A stretch of DNA of 38,045 bases from Betaproteobacteria bacterium. Lineage in GTDB: Bacteria > Pseudomonadota > Gammaproteobacteria > Burkholderiales > Casimicrobiaceae. The stretch covers positions 1-38,045 of the forward strand of contig JACPUX010000048.1 of NCBI GenBank assembly GCA_016192065.1, written 5' to 3'. Positions 25,184 to 33,511 of this stretch are shown here, piece by piece; within the stretch, counting starts at the first letter, position 1; each line of letters begins with the position of its first letter. The position numbers and the translations under genes are program-made. The notes beneath the pieces were generated by a model. It saw nothing but the letters and a program-made list of their open reading frames with translations, was not told where the DNA came from and made no database searches.

Positions 25184-25759
25184 TCAGCGCTTGGCGCGCT
25201 CAGGAAGCGCTTTCTTGGCGGGCGAGGCATGATCCTCAAAACCACCTGCAGCGGACGCGGCGTCTCGCTCGGGAACAGCCGCCGGCTTGCCCGGTTCAGT
25301 GGCCACAGACCCCAGGTGCTTGTGCATGGTGTATTTCACCAGGCCCGGACCAAAGCCGGTGACTTCCAGCACTTCACGGTAGCCCAGTTTCTCGTAGAAG
25401 CGCGGCGCTTGAAACGACCAGGTGTCGAGGTAGATCAGCGTACAGGCGCGTCGCTTGGCCTCGGCCTCGAAGTGCCGCAGCAGTTCGCGCCCCAGACCGC
25501 GCCGGCGCTGTTTTTCCACCACCCAGAGCTGCTCCAGCTCGCAGCACTGGCCCCAGCTGCGGCCGATCGCGCCACCCAGCACCACACCGCCCGCCGCGCG
25601 CGCGAAGACGAACAGGCCGCGCACTTCGTGTAGCGGGGCGACGGCATCGTTGTAGCCGCCGATGCCGGCGTCCACCGTCGCGGCGGCCTCCGGCTGAGGT
25701 TCTTCATGCGTGGAATAGCGGAGGTCGATGGCGGTTGCGCGCGCCGCGGCAGCATCCAT
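25184..25759 (-). CDS. GNAT family N-acetyltransferase
   Basis: 191 residues. The GNAT core reads ELEQLWVVEKQRRRGLGRELLRHFEAEAKRRAC (acetyl-CoA loop RRRGLGRE), then LDTWSFQAPRFYEKLGYREVLEVTGFGPGLVKYTMHKHL, the usual final strands. After that a poorly conserved, Ala/Glu-rich tail of about 45 residues follows. The substrate is unknown. The ATG at 25759 is preferred over an upstream TTG (25765). It begins two bases after the zinc-ribbon gene stop. Confidence 0.88.
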   Translation of the reverse strand: MDAAAARATAIDLRYSTHEEPQPEAAATVDAGIGGYNDAVAPLHEVRGLFVFARAAGGVVLGGAIGRSWGQCCELEQLWVVEKQRRRGLGRELLRHFEAEAKRRACTLIYLDTWSFQAPRFYEKLGYREVLEVTGFGPGLVKYTMHKHLGSVATEPGKPAAVPERDAASAAGGFEDHASPAKKALPERAKR

Positions 25760-25761
25760 GC

Positions 25762-26022
25762 TCAAACCGTGCTCTCCTTGGATTGGCGAACATCCTCAGG
25801 AGGCGCGTCTTCAGGATCGTGATACCACGCCCGATGCGGCGAAAGTTCGCCGCAGGCTGGGCATTGCGTCTTCTCCCAGCGATAGCCGCAACCCGGGCAA
25901 ACGCCGCCGGTCCAGAAGGTGTGCCAGACCGTGCCGCAACTTGGGATGCAGGACCAGCGATCTTCCGCGCGAGGACGGTAGGCGCATTTCGGGCAATAAA
26001 TCTTGGGCTCGCGGGCGGGCAT
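25762..26022 (-). CDS. Small zinc-ribbon protein
   Basis: 86 residues with eight cysteines arranged as four pairs: CPKC (residues 10-13), CIPSC (25-29), CPGC (42-45) and CPAC (54-57), each pair spaced as in zinc ribbons, plus conserved histidines (H34, H63, H68). Two ribbons could be built from them. The charged C-terminus (DPEDAPPEDVRQSKEST) looks flexible. The function is unknown; similar short multi-ribbon proteins occur as unannotated genes. It lies between DUF488 (14-bp gap) and a GNAT gene (2-bp gap) on the same strand. Confidence 0.8.
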   Translation of the reverse strand: MPAREPKIYCPKCAYRPRAEDRWSCIPSCGTVWHTFWTGGVCPGCGYRWEKTQCPACGELSPHRAWYHDPEDAPPEDVRQSKESTV

Positions 26023-26036
26023 GGTTCAACCTAGGT

Positions 26037-26423
26037 TTAAGCAAGGCGAGCGCCCTGCTCCCGCAGCAGCTCGCGCAGCACCGAACGATGGCAATGTGCC
26101 TCATCTTCGCAATAGCAGCCTAGCGAAAAATCGGCGCTATGCGACAGCAGCGCCAACAGCGCGATGCTGCGCGCGTTGTCAGGGCTCGCCATTTCGGCGC
26201 GATATTGCTTCTTGAAGCGCTGCCAATCCGCTGGCGTGTGCGCCGACTGGCCAAGCTTTACGGTTTGCGCGCTGGGCGCGAGATTGGGGTACCAAAGGTC
26301 ATACCAGTTCTGTCGCGCGAACTCGCTCTTGGGCACGCCGCGCGGCGGGCGCCGCACCGTGCCCAGGCGCGGGCCTTCCTGGGGCAGGCGCGGGCTGCCG
26401 AGGCGAACGATGTGCAGCGTCAT
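26037..26423 (-). CDS. DUF488 family protein
   Basis: 128 residues from the ATG at 26423. It shows DUF488 hallmarks: the N-terminal TLHIVRLGSPR strand, WYDLWYPNLAPS, then WQRFKKQYRAEM, and near the end LGCYCEDEAHCHRSVLRELLRE, the CxCxxxxxCHR-type motif. The cysteine/histidine motif suggests a metal or redox site but no activity is established for the family. The in-frame codon at 26456 adds residues without resemblance to the family. Confidence 0.85.
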   Translation of the reverse strand: MTLHIVRLGSPRLPQEGPRLGTVRRPPRGVPKSEFARQNWYDLWYPNLAPSAQTVKLGQSAHTPADWQRFKKQYRAEMASPDNARSIALLALLSHSADFSLGCYCEDEAHCHRSVLRELLREQGARLA

Positions 26424-26494
26424 GCCTGGCGCACTCTCAAGCCGAGAAGCATGCACAGCAATCGGAGCGCGCGGTGAGCTCTATTCACAAGCGC

Positions 26495-27073
26495 TCAGTG
26501 CCGATGCGCGTGCCCATGCGCATGATCATGCGCCCCACCACGCGGGGGCTCCGACGTCGCAGCAAGCTCGGCTCCGGCATAACCCCGCAATACCTGGTAA
26601 TGCGCCACTTGGCCGGGCGTGAGAATCCGGACCTGCTCCAGGTGCGTGGCCAGATGCGCTGCCCGCAATTGCGCTTGAAGCGCGCCTATCCTGGCCAGAT
26701 GCTCGTCGAGCAAGGCCGCGGTGACTTGCTTGTTGGCAAAAAGCGCGTCCAGCCCCCGCTCGGCATCGACGATTTGCCGCCCCAATTCTTTGGCCCGGGT
26801 CTCCATGGCCTGGAACAAAGCCTCGGTCTTCGCGCGTTGCTCGGCGCTCAAGGACAGCTCCTTCGCCAATTCGAGCACATGCGCAGGGCCGGGGTAGCCA
26901 TTGAGTTCGGCCGCTTTGGCCAGACCCATGCCCTTGCCCGCCAGGAGATCCGCCTGCTCCTTGGCCGAAAGCGCCTTGATGCCCCGTGTTTCCTGACCGG
27001 CATAAGGCGAAGGGGTGACTGCCGCGGCGGCGAGCGGCAGCGTCAGGAAAAGCAGGGCGAGCGTGGTTTTCAT
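26495..27073 (-). CDS. Spy/CpxP-like periplasmic protein with His-rich tail
   Basis: 192 residues. MKTTLALLFLTLPLAAAAV is a signal peptide. The mature protein is long amphipathic helices: LAKAAELNGYPGPAHVLELAKELSLSAEQRAKTEALFQAMETRAKELGRQIVDAERGLDALFANKQVTAALLDEHLARIGALQAQLRAAHL, similar to the cradle-shaped Spy/CpxP chaperones and heavy-metal-responsive relatives. The end has six histidines in eleven residues (HDHAHGHAHRH), a likely metal-binding tail. The role (metal resistance or periplasmic folding) is inferred. Start chosen at the signal-peptide Met; the frame runs open to 27271. Confidence 0.85.
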   Translation of the reverse strand: MKTTLALLFLTLPLAAAAVTPSPYAGQETRGIKALSAKEQADLLAGKGMGLAKAAELNGYPGPAHVLELAKELSLSAEQRAKTEALFQAMETRAKELGRQIVDAERGLDALFANKQVTAALLDEHLARIGALQAQLRAAHLATHLEQVRILTPGQVAHYQVLRGYAGAELAATSEPPRGGAHDHAHGHAHRH

Positions 27074-27177
27074 GGGCGGCAAGGGAAGAGGTCTGGGGAG
27101 AATGGAAAACAAACTCTCGAACAGCCGGCGCCACTTGTCAACTGCCCAGGTTGGGGAGAGCACCACAGGCGCCGCCC

Positions 27178-27393
27178 TCATGACTTCGGCGGCGGCAGCA
27201 GGCAGGCCGGATTGCGCCGAAAGCGCAGATAGCCGACCAGAGTGAAAACGCCAGCGAAGACTGCGCCCCATAGCGCAGCAAACCGAAGTGCTTCGAGCGG
27301 TTCATGACCCTTGACCAATTCCACCAAAAACAACAGCGCGCCGGAACCAAACAGCGCGAGCACGAAGCGCCTGAGCCAGTAGCGACTATCCAT
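27178..27393 (-). CDS. Small two-helix membrane protein
   Basis: 71 residues. Two membrane helices (about 9-25 and 36-56) are joined by a polar loop (VKGHEPLEA); the C-terminus has GYLRFRRNP. No family is recognised. The ATG at 27393 precedes a plausible start (MDSRYWLRRF). It lies upstream of the Spy-like gene in the same direction, 104 bp away. Confidence 0.6.
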   Translation of the reverse strand: MDSRYWLRRFVLALFGSGALLFLVELVKGHEPLEALRFAALWGAVFAGVFTLVGYLRFRRNPACLLPPPKS

Positions 27394-27621
27394 GGGTGCT
27401 AGCTCCCGCATCGCAACCGCGGAAGGTCGAGGCGCCGCGGCTTCGCCTGCACCACGACGGGATCGCGCGGGTCCGAGATGGCCTGGCGTGGACCCGCCAA
27501 GCACCGCGACCTTGCACCAGCGGTCGAGGTGCCGACCGGGTAGACCACGGAGTCGCCCCCTGCACCACGCGCAGCAAAAGCGCGGTGGCCTTGGCCAGTA
27601 TCGGCCCGCCAAGTCGCGCGG

Positions 27622-28485
27622 TCATTCCCGAGCCTGCCCACGCGTGAACAACTCGAGCACCTGCCGCGCATTGGCCACGTTTCGCTGTAGCGCTCCATGT
27701 CCTTCCTTGGGGTCTTCGATGCGCGCGATGACCGTAGCATCTTGCTCCTCCAGCCATGCCGCAGTCCGTCGCATTGCGGCAATGCCGTCCCGTTCCGGCC
27801 GCGGATCGCGGGCGCCGGCAACGGTAATCCATCGCGTGCCGCGCAGCGGACGATCGCCATAGGCGCCCGCGAGGATGGCCTGCGTCGGCGGATAGTCCGT
27901 GGCAACCCCCCCCGAGCTGGCGACGGCGAGCGAGAAATAGCGTCGCCCCCGGCCGGCATCGAGCGCCGCCACGGCATAGGCATTGGCGGCCCCGCGGCTG
28001 AAGCCATGCAGCATCGCCGTGCCCGGGTGCACACCGAGCCGCTGGAGTGCAAAGTCGATCTCACGATAGATTTGCAGGGGCGTGTAATAGGACCGCGCCG
28101 AATCGTCGGTGCCGATCCACCACTGCACCCCCAGGAATCCCAGATCGCGATCCTTCAGGGTCGGGTACCAGAGCGCCAAATCATCGGTGGCATACCCGCG
28201 GGAGCCATGCAGGGAAACGACCCACTGCTTCGGGTGGGTGCCGGGCGCCTTCCACGCGACGACGAAGCTTTGCTGATCGGCGGTCGAAAAAAACTCGGGA
28301 CTCAACTTAGCGGCTTCGGCAAACCAGCGTCCGCCCTGCGCGCGGCGGTAGACCTCCGCCGACTGCCCGGGGAGTACTTGAGCATCCTGGGCCGCGAAAC
28401 CAAGCGGCATTGCCCAAAGAAGCGCCAAAAATGCCGCCGCAAACGCCCGATTTGCTTTGGGAAGCGCAATGACCGTTTTTATCAT
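27622..28485 (-). CDS. Secreted alpha/beta hydrolase
   Basis: 287 residues. A long signal peptide ends near AAQ (residues 31-33). The fold shows KQWVVSLHGSRGY (oxyanion region), the nucleophile elbow GFSRG with Ser163, SLAVASSGG, VAGARDP with Asp227, and EGHGALQRNV with His263 as the likely catalytic histidine. These support a serine esterase or depolymerase-like alpha/beta hydrolase acting in the periplasm or outside the cell; the substrate is unknown. The frame continues upstream to 28977 in antisense to the GNAT gene and is not used. About 230 bp downstream (27394-27621) hold no convincing gene. Confidence 0.82.
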   Translation of the reverse strand: MIKTVIALPKANRAFAAAFLALLWAMPLGFAAQDAQVLPGQSAEVYRRAQGGRWFAEAAKLSPEFFSTADQQSFVVAWKAPGTHPKQWVVSLHGSRGYATDDLALWYPTLKDRDLGFLGVQWWIGTDDSARSYYTPLQIYREIDFALQRLGVHPGTAMLHGFSRGAANAYAVAALDAGRGRRYFSLAVASSGGVATDYPPTQAILAGAYGDRPLRGTRWITVAGARDPRPERDGIAAMRRTAAWLEEQDATVIARIEDPKEGHGALQRNVANARQVLELFTRGQARE

Positions 28486-28708
28486 GATGAAGCCAAACGT
28501 GAGCGCAAAAATCGAGCGTGGCGCGGCAAAGGAACGCCACCGCGGTATGTCCTTGACCTGTTGTTGACCCAATAGATCGAAGTAGATTCGCGAAATGGCG
28601 ATTGCGGCGAGCATGCCACCCGCGTAAAGATGCGTGCAGTATGCGTGAGAAAAGCCATAGCCTGGCCCGTATGGCCTCCTTTCGCTTTCATGTGGTGCTG
28701 AATTCCGG

Positions 28709-29314
28709 TCATGGCAAATCCGATTCCGGGTGGTCGCGCGGCACCAAGGCCCAGTAAGCTTCCAAGGCGCCTCCAGCGAGCGCTTTGACCCGCACCGACA
28801 AATCGTTGACGCGTCCACCGGTATCGACGCCCAGGCGCCGCCGCACTTCGACAAAACCGCGGCGCGTCCAGAAGCGTTCGGCGCGGGTGTTGCCGATGAC
28901 CACGCCCAGACGCAACCACGATGCGCCGCTCGCCTTGCTCCAGTATTCCATCGCCTGGTAGATCGCCGCTGCGACACCTTGGCCGTGCCAGCGGGTGGCC
29001 AACAAAAAGAGCGTCACATGCCACACCCCCGGGGCGCACAGGTTCGATACCACGGTCGCCATGCCTTGCAGCGTGCCTTCCTCGTCATAGAAGCCCAAAG
29101 TCTGTTGCTCCCCGTAACTCAAATAGGCCGGCGGGCGCTCCTCGAACTCGACCTGGGCCTCATCAGGGAGTGCGCGGCGCCCGTTGATGGCCAGAAAATA
29201 CTCCGGGTTGGCCTCGAACAGTGCCTGCAAAGCGGGCACTTCGTGGGCCTCCAGTCGGCGGGCAACCAAACCCCCGCCGGAAAAGAGGGTAGCGGGGAGA
29301 TGCGCTTCGATCAT
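28709..29314 (-). CDS. GNAT family N-acetyltransferase
   Basis: 201 residues. Visible GNAT elements are the RRLEAHEVPALQALFEANPEYFLAINGR N-terminus, LGFYDEEGTLQGMATVVSNL, and HGQGVAAAIYQAMEYWSKASGASWLRLGVVIGNTRAERFWTRRGF with the acetyl-CoA loop HGQGVA. The substrate is unknown. The ATG at 29314 overlaps the stop of the 93-residue gene upstream (ATGA), so the two, with the alpha/beta hydrolase before them, form a coupled trio. Confidence 0.87.
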   Translation of the reverse strand: MIEAHLPATLFSGGGLVARRLEAHEVPALQALFEANPEYFLAINGRRALPDEAQVEFEERPPAYLSYGEQQTLGFYDEEGTLQGMATVVSNLCAPGVWHVTLFLLATRWHGQGVAAAIYQAMEYWSKASGASWLRLGVVIGNTRAERFWTRRGFVEVRRRLGVDTGGRVNDLSVRVKALAGGALEAYWALVPRDHPESDLP

Positions 29315-29592
29315 TGTCGAAAGTAAATGCAAAGCCGCGCTTCATCCCACTCGACGCGGGCTTGGGGCGCGCGCTGGCGCTGCGTTTCCTGGGCCACGGA
29401 TTGCAAGATCTCTTGGCGCCGACCGCGCGCCCAAGGGTAAAGCCGATCCCATTCTTGGGCCGAAGGAATACTCAGAATGGCCAACACGTCGCCGCCGCCG
29501 AATTCCCAATAGAGCCGACAGCTTTCACGGCCTTCGCGATATTCCACGGTGCCACTGCGTCCGGTGCTGGAGATGATGACTTGGCGGTTCAA
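29311..29592 (-). CDS. Hypothetical 93-residue protein in a coupled trio
   Basis: 93 residues, soluble, with a beta-rich N-terminus (NRQVIISSTGRSGTVEYREG), then RLYWEFGGGDVLAILSIPSAQEWDRLYPWARGRRQEI and a final strand ARVEWDEARLCIYFRQ. Not recognised. Its start is TTG at 29592, which overlaps the hydrolase stop as TTGA, with GGAGAG upstream; its stop overlaps the GNAT start. The tight packing is the main evidence that it is real. Confidence 0.7.
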   Translation of the reverse strand: MNRQVIISSTGRSGTVEYREGRESCRLYWEFGGGDVLAILSIPSAQEWDRLYPWARGRRQEILQSVAQETQRQRAPQARVEWDEARLCIYFRQ

Positions 29593-30257
29593 ATTTCTAA
29601 GCTCTCCAAGGCCACTTGTTCAAGGGGATGCGGCGTCTGGGGCAGCACGCGGCATTCCGAGTGAGGTACGCAGCTCGCCGCCGCGCGGGTCTCGGCAATA
29701 CTCACCATGTTGTCGTGCTCGCCGACCAAAATGCACATCGGCGTGCGGATGCGTGCCAGAGTGGCATCGCGAAATTCGCCGACTTCACCCAGATGCTTTA
29801 ACAGCTCGGCGCTGCGGCTCACCACGGTTTGCCAATCGTCGCCATGCCGCTGCGCCAAGGCGGCGGCGAGCTTGGGCACTTTGCGCGCGATGGTGTCGGG
29901 GTCGAGTTTGGGCACCTCGCGCGCGGCGGTGGCCGCATCCCAACGAAATTTGGTTCCCAGCGTGCTGATGTGCGAAAAGCGCTGCGGTTGTTCCAAGGCC
30001 GCGAGGCAAGCAACAAAACCGCCCATGCTGTGACCAAAAACCCGCGTCTGCGCGATGTCGTGTGCGTCGAGGAAGGCAAATACGTTCTCGACGAAGTGCT
30101 CCAAACGAAAAGGCCGGCCCGGTCGCGGGGCTTTGCCGTGACCTTCGAAATCCAGGCAAGTCACCACGTAGCGTTCTTCAAGCTGCGACAACCAGCCGGC
30201 AAACTGCGCACTGGAGCCCAGCGCCCCGTGCAACAGGAGTAAATGCGGGCGGTTCAT
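29589..30257 (-). CDS. Alpha/beta hydrolase (esterase/lipase-like)
   Basis: 222 residues. The order is LLLLHGALGSSAQF (oxyanion HG), CLDFEGHG, the nucleophile elbow GHSMGG with serine, LVGEHD with the catalytic Asp in the usual place, and a terminal TPHPLEQV with the likely catalytic His. This is a small soluble alpha/beta hydrolase of the esterase/epoxide hydrolase type; the substrate is unknown. The ATG at 30257 has AAGG upstream; an earlier TTG (30263) adds only two residues. It leads the trio hydrolase - 93-residue protein - GNAT. Confidence 0.88.
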   Translation of the reverse strand: MNRPHLLLLHGALGSSAQFAGWLSQLEERYVVTCLDFEGHGKAPRPGRPFRLEHFVENVFAFLDAHDIAQTRVFGHSMGGFVACLAALEQPQRFSHISTLGTKFRWDAATAAREVPKLDPDTIARKVPKLAAALAQRHGDDWQTVVSRSAELLKHLGEVGEFRDATLARIRTPMCILVGEHDNMVSIAETRAAASCVPHSECRVLPQTPHPLEQVALESLEI

Positions 30258-30609
30258 GATCAACCTTGGGTGAAGACATCAATGCTTGTAACGGCGTTGA
30301 CGCGCCGTGCGCTCGCCGCGAAACCCGGAGCGCCGCTAGGCCTGAGGCACGCGCGGCTAATGGCGGCATGGTAGCGCGAAACTCGCCCGCGACAAATGGG
30401 GCCCTCGGCGCGTCGAGCCGCAAGGAGTCTCCCGGCCATCGAGTCTCGTGTAGCTTGCCGCGCCATGCGGCCTGCGGCATGATGCGCGAGGCATTCGGCC
30501 GTGGCGCGTATGCCGTGGCTCGATCGTGGCGGCCGGCCGAACTGCGGTTGGTTCCTCGTGGTGCGCGGCACGCGGCAAGACGGTAAGAGCAAACGCTAAG
30601 GAGAACACC
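30258..30609. other. Gene-free divergent intergenic region
   Basis: 352 bases between the alpha/beta hydrolase (minus) and the HEAT-like membrane protein gene (plus). It must hold promoters for both, but no clear -35/-10 pair, RNA gene or remnant was recognised. The only clear signal is AAGGAG just before the ATG at 30610. Confidence 0.5.
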
Positions 30610-31923
30610 ATGAGCTGGGGGCTTTCGTTTTTGCTTGCCTTGTTGACCGGCATCGTGAGCGCGATTGCCGCGGGCTTCGTGGCCGGGGGGTACGCCAACT
30701 GGTACCGGGTGTCGAACTTCGAGGGCGCCGGCGGCTACATGATCATCGGCGTCGGCCTCTTGGGTGGCTTGGCGGGTTTGATCTTCGGCCTGGTCGTCGC
30801 GCGCTACGGAGCGGCAGGCGAAATGGGCAGTTTCCTGCGCGCAGCATCGATCGCTTTGGGCAGTGTGGCAGTGATCGCCGCTGTTGCCGCCGGGGGCGGT
30901 TGGTTGCTGGCCGAACATCCCCCCACGCTGGATGGCCACGAGTTGATGCTCGAAGTCGAATTGCGCCTACCCGCGGGACAAGCACCCGCCCCCGAACCAC
31001 AAGCGGGGGATTTCTTTGTCGTCGAGGTGGTGGCGGGAAGTGAGCTGCATGGCCGGCAAAGCGGCGACTTTTCGCGCAATGCGGCCCGCCTGGAGGGACC
31101 GCGCTGGATCGTTCCGGCTTCGGCATACCTGCCTAGCAAACGCGCGGGGCGGGTGATTCACTGGCGCCTCGGGGGCATCGAGGCGCCGCGCTTTCAACTT
31201 GATTTGCCGGCAAAGCCTGACCGCTCGCACCTGCAATGGAGCGAATGGGGTCCGCGCCCGCCGGAAGGCCAGACACCGTGGCCGGACACGGAGCCCTCTT
31301 ACCGTTATCGTGTCCAACCCCTGCTGCCGCCCCCGCCGCCACCCAGCGAAAGTGAAAAGCAGGCTGCGGTATTGGTCGAGGAAGAACGCATCATCGCCGC
31401 CTTCGGCCCCGATACGCCGCTGCGCGATTGGCTACCTTATCTGCGAACCTCCGCACCGCAAGCGCGCGTGCAAACCGCGCTCGCCAAACTCAGCGCGCGG
31501 GCCAATTTCGTGGACGAGGCGGCCGCCTTGATGCGCGACACCGATCCTTATCGGGCCTCGGAGACGCTCCATCTGCTGACCCAAATCACCCCCGCGCCGC
31601 AGACACTGGTGGAGCCCGTTCGTGTCTACGGCGCCGAACTGGGGCAACGGCTGCGAGAAATCGTTGCCCTGTCGGTGGAAGACGACCCCGGCTATCACCA
31701 GGCCGCCGATTTCTCCTTGCGCTTTAGCGCCTGGCGTGCCGCGGCCAACCATTTGCGTAGCGTGGGGGGCGACTTTGCCCCGGAGTTGGAGACCATCCTC
31801 AAGCTCTCACGCCAGCGCGACGACAGCATCGTGCTCCGTTCGGACGTGCGACGCGTGGCGAGCTACTGGCTACAGCAATGGAAGGGCACGCCACCAGAAC
31901 CGGGCGACCCGCCGCCGCGCTGA
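30610..31923 (+). CDS. Membrane protein with large C-terminal helical domain, unknown function
   Basis: 437 residues. Three membrane helices (about 5-27, 42-64, 77-100) are followed by a probably periplasmic beta-rich region (ELMLEVELRLPAGQ ... FFVVEVVAGSELHG), a proline stretch (LLPPPPPPSESE, about 251-262) and a helical domain resembling HEAT or ARM repeats (YLRTSAPQARVQTALAKLSARANFVDEAAALMRD and onwards). No family can be named. AAGGAG lies before the ATG. The next plus-strand gene starts 45 bases later and is also HEAT-like, so the two probably belong together. Confidence 0.8.
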   Translation: MSWGLSFLLALLTGIVSAIAAGFVAGGYANWYRVSNFEGAGGYMIIGVGLLGGLAGLIFGLVVARYGAAGEMGSFLRAASIALGSVAVIAAVAAGGGWLLAEHPPTLDGHELMLEVELRLPAGQAPAPEPQAGDFFVVEVVAGSELHGRQSGDFSRNAARLEGPRWIVPASAYLPSKRAGRVIHWRLGGIEAPRFQLDLPAKPDRSHLQWSEWGPRPPEGQTPWPDTEPSYRYRVQPLLPPPPPPSESEKQAAVLVEEERIIAAFGPDTPLRDWLPYLRTSAPQARVQTALAKLSARANFVDEAAALMRDTDPYRASETLHLLTQITPAPQTLVEPVRVYGAELGQRLREIVALSVEDDPGYHQAADFSLRFSAWRAAANHLRSVGGDFAPELETILKLSRQRDDSIVLRSDVRRVASYWLQQWKGTPPEPGDPPPR

Positions 31924-31968
31924 ACCGCTAGATTTTTTTGCGGCGATCAATCCGAGAACGACACCAAC

Positions 31969-32592
31969 ATGGCACCCGCCACCTCCCTGCTGGAGCGCTT
32001 CATCGCCAGTCGTCCGCAAGGTTTCGACGCCTGGCACGATGGCCTCGGCTATGATCTCACGCTGCTCACGCAGGCAGACGATCGCGAGCGTGCCGATATC
32101 GAGAACTGGCTGTTGGGCCGCGCCATCGCCGATTGGCCCGAAATCGCCGCTCTCGCCGCGCTGCGAACCACCCGCGCCCGCGAGACCTTGCGGCGAGTGC
32201 TGGCCGAAGGCGACCCGCAACTGCAAGTGGCGATCCTGCGTCATGCCCCTGAACTCGCTGCCAATGCGCAACGCAGCGCGGCGCTGGTCGCTGCGCTAGC
32301 AACCGCCACCTTCTTTCATGGCCTCACCCAGGCACTCGACCAGGTCGAAACCTTTCATCCCCCCGAAGTGATCGATGCCTTGTGGCGCGGCGTGCGCGAG
32401 CGCGAAGGCGAAGTCGCCTTCCATTTTGCCGCGATGCTATTGTTCGTCCACGGCAAAACCGATAGCGCGCTCGCCTGGGAGCATCGACCCTTCTTGCTGC
32501 GTTTCGTGACTGAAGATCGCATCGCGCGCGAAGCAGCCTTGAGTGACTTGGAGCAAAGCGTGGGGCGCCGCCTGGAGTGCCGTGGACCCTAG
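31969..32592 (+). CDS. HEAT-repeat-like soluble protein
   Basis: 207 residues, all helical. The repeat-like units include WPEIAALAALRTTRARETLRRVLAEGDPQLQVAILRHAPELAANAQRSAALVAAL, then QALDQVETFHPPEVIDALWRGVREREGEVAFHFAAMLLFVHGK. Such proteins are usually binding partners; the 'FDAWHDGLGYDL' N-terminal motif is distinctive. It is not linked to a visible toxin, so an immunity role would be speculation. It follows the 30610 gene by 45 bases. Confidence 0.75.
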   Translation: MAPATSLLERFIASRPQGFDAWHDGLGYDLTLLTQADDRERADIENWLLGRAIADWPEIAALAALRTTRARETLRRVLAEGDPQLQVAILRHAPELAANAQRSAALVAALATATFFHGLTQALDQVETFHPPEVIDALWRGVREREGEVAFHFAAMLLFVHGKTDSALAWEHRPFLLRFVTEDRIAREAALSDLEQSVGRRLECRGP

Positions 32593-33052
32593 GCAGCTGG
32601 CTTTAAATGCTTGGCTCTCGAGGGACAATCTTGCTGACGAGAATATGCTTGACGACGAGCACGGAAGCGGTTGGGCGTGCCATGAAAGAGCCAGCGTCCG
32701 GCGCTTGTCCGATGCTGGTTCATGACTGCGTCTGCGGCAATGTGGTGGATCAGCACAAGGAATTCGCACCCCTCGCCACGGGATAGCCATTGAACGAGTC
32801 AGCGCGTCTAGAGCTAATGCAACTTCACTGCCATGGACGTCCGCGGACTTCATCGGTGGGTGCCAAACGGGGAGGGTCAGGCATGAGCCGGAGCACGAAG
32901 TGGGGACCGATTTTCGGTTGCTGGAGGGATGATCCAAGTGAACCATTGCCACGGCCAAAGAACCGCAGTCTAATGTCTCTGGTTCTGTCCACGGGACACC
33001 CGGCACCGGCCCTGTTTGCTGGCCTTCCGCACTTCGGCGCTAATCTCTTCAC
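32593..33052. other. 460-bp intergenic region without a supported gene
   Basis: Between the HEAT-like gene and the L7/L12-like gene. The base and codon texture differs from the neighbours (less GC-rich, many stops in the plus frames) and no recognisable protein, RNA or inverted-repeat element was found. It may be decayed coding or mobile DNA. Confidence 0.5.
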
Positions 33053-33499
33053 ATGACCCCAAAAATCCCCCGAGAAGTCCAGGCCGCATGGGATGCCGGC
33101 AACAAAATCGAAGCGATCAAACTGCTGCGCGAAGCCACCGGTCTGGGGCTGGCCGAGGCCAAAAGCCTGCTCGATGCGGCTGCGCAAGTAAGCTTGACCG
33201 GCCAAGGCGAAGCCGATGCCTCGCTGCCCGCCGATGTACAGGCAGCGCTCGCGCGGGGCAACAAAATCGAGGCCATTCGCCTCTTGCGTGCGACCACCGG
33301 TCTCGGGCTGAAGGATGCCAAAGACCGCATCGACGCCGCCGAAGCAGGCGGTCAGCGCGCCGCTTCGAGCGTGCCTGCAAATCCGACCCCCGGGCTCTCC
33401 CCAGGGGAAGTGCCGCGCACACGCGTGGGGCGGTGGGCGTTTCTGCTCGTGTTTGCGGCCTTGGTGCTGGGCTATTGGTTGTATCGGCGGGCGGGCTGA
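33053..33499 (+). CDS. Tail-anchored protein with two L7/L12 C-terminal-like domains
   Basis: 148 residues. Two copies of the alpha/beta motif typical of the ribosomal stalk L7/L12 C-terminal domain are present: GNKIEAIKLLREATGLGLAEAKSLLDAA (residues 16-43) and GNKIEAIRLLRATTGLGLKDAKDRIDAAEA (69-98). A Pro/Ser linker leads to a membrane helix (about 126-144) ending YRRAG, so it is anchored by its tail with the domains in the cytoplasm or periplasm. It lacks the L7/L12 N-terminal dimerisation domain and is not the ribosomal protein. Its partner is unknown. It converges with the following membrane-protein gene, 12 bases apart. Confidence 0.82.
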   Translation: MTPKIPREVQAAWDAGNKIEAIKLLREATGLGLAEAKSLLDAAAQVSLTGQGEADASLPADVQAALARGNKIEAIRLLRATTGLGLKDAKDRIDAAEAGGQRAASSVPANPTPGLSPGEVPRTRVGRWAFLLVFAALVLGYWLYRRAG

Positions 33500-33511
33500 G
33501 GAGCTTTTGGC

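Noticed and set aside
27394..27621. Possible small gene between the two-helix membrane protein and the hydrolase
   Set aside because: Several minus-frame stretches are open, but none has a start with a ribosome site or recognisable motif.
28486..28977. N-terminal extension of the secreted alpha/beta hydrolase
   Set aside because: The in-frame extension overlaps the GNAT gene antisense region and would bury the signal peptide at 28485; the shorter form is coherent.
32437..33006. A 189-codon minus-strand frame across the 3' end of the HEAT-like gene and the following gap
   Set aside because: It overlaps the supported gene, has an atypical Ser/Cys/Pro-rich composition and no match to a family.
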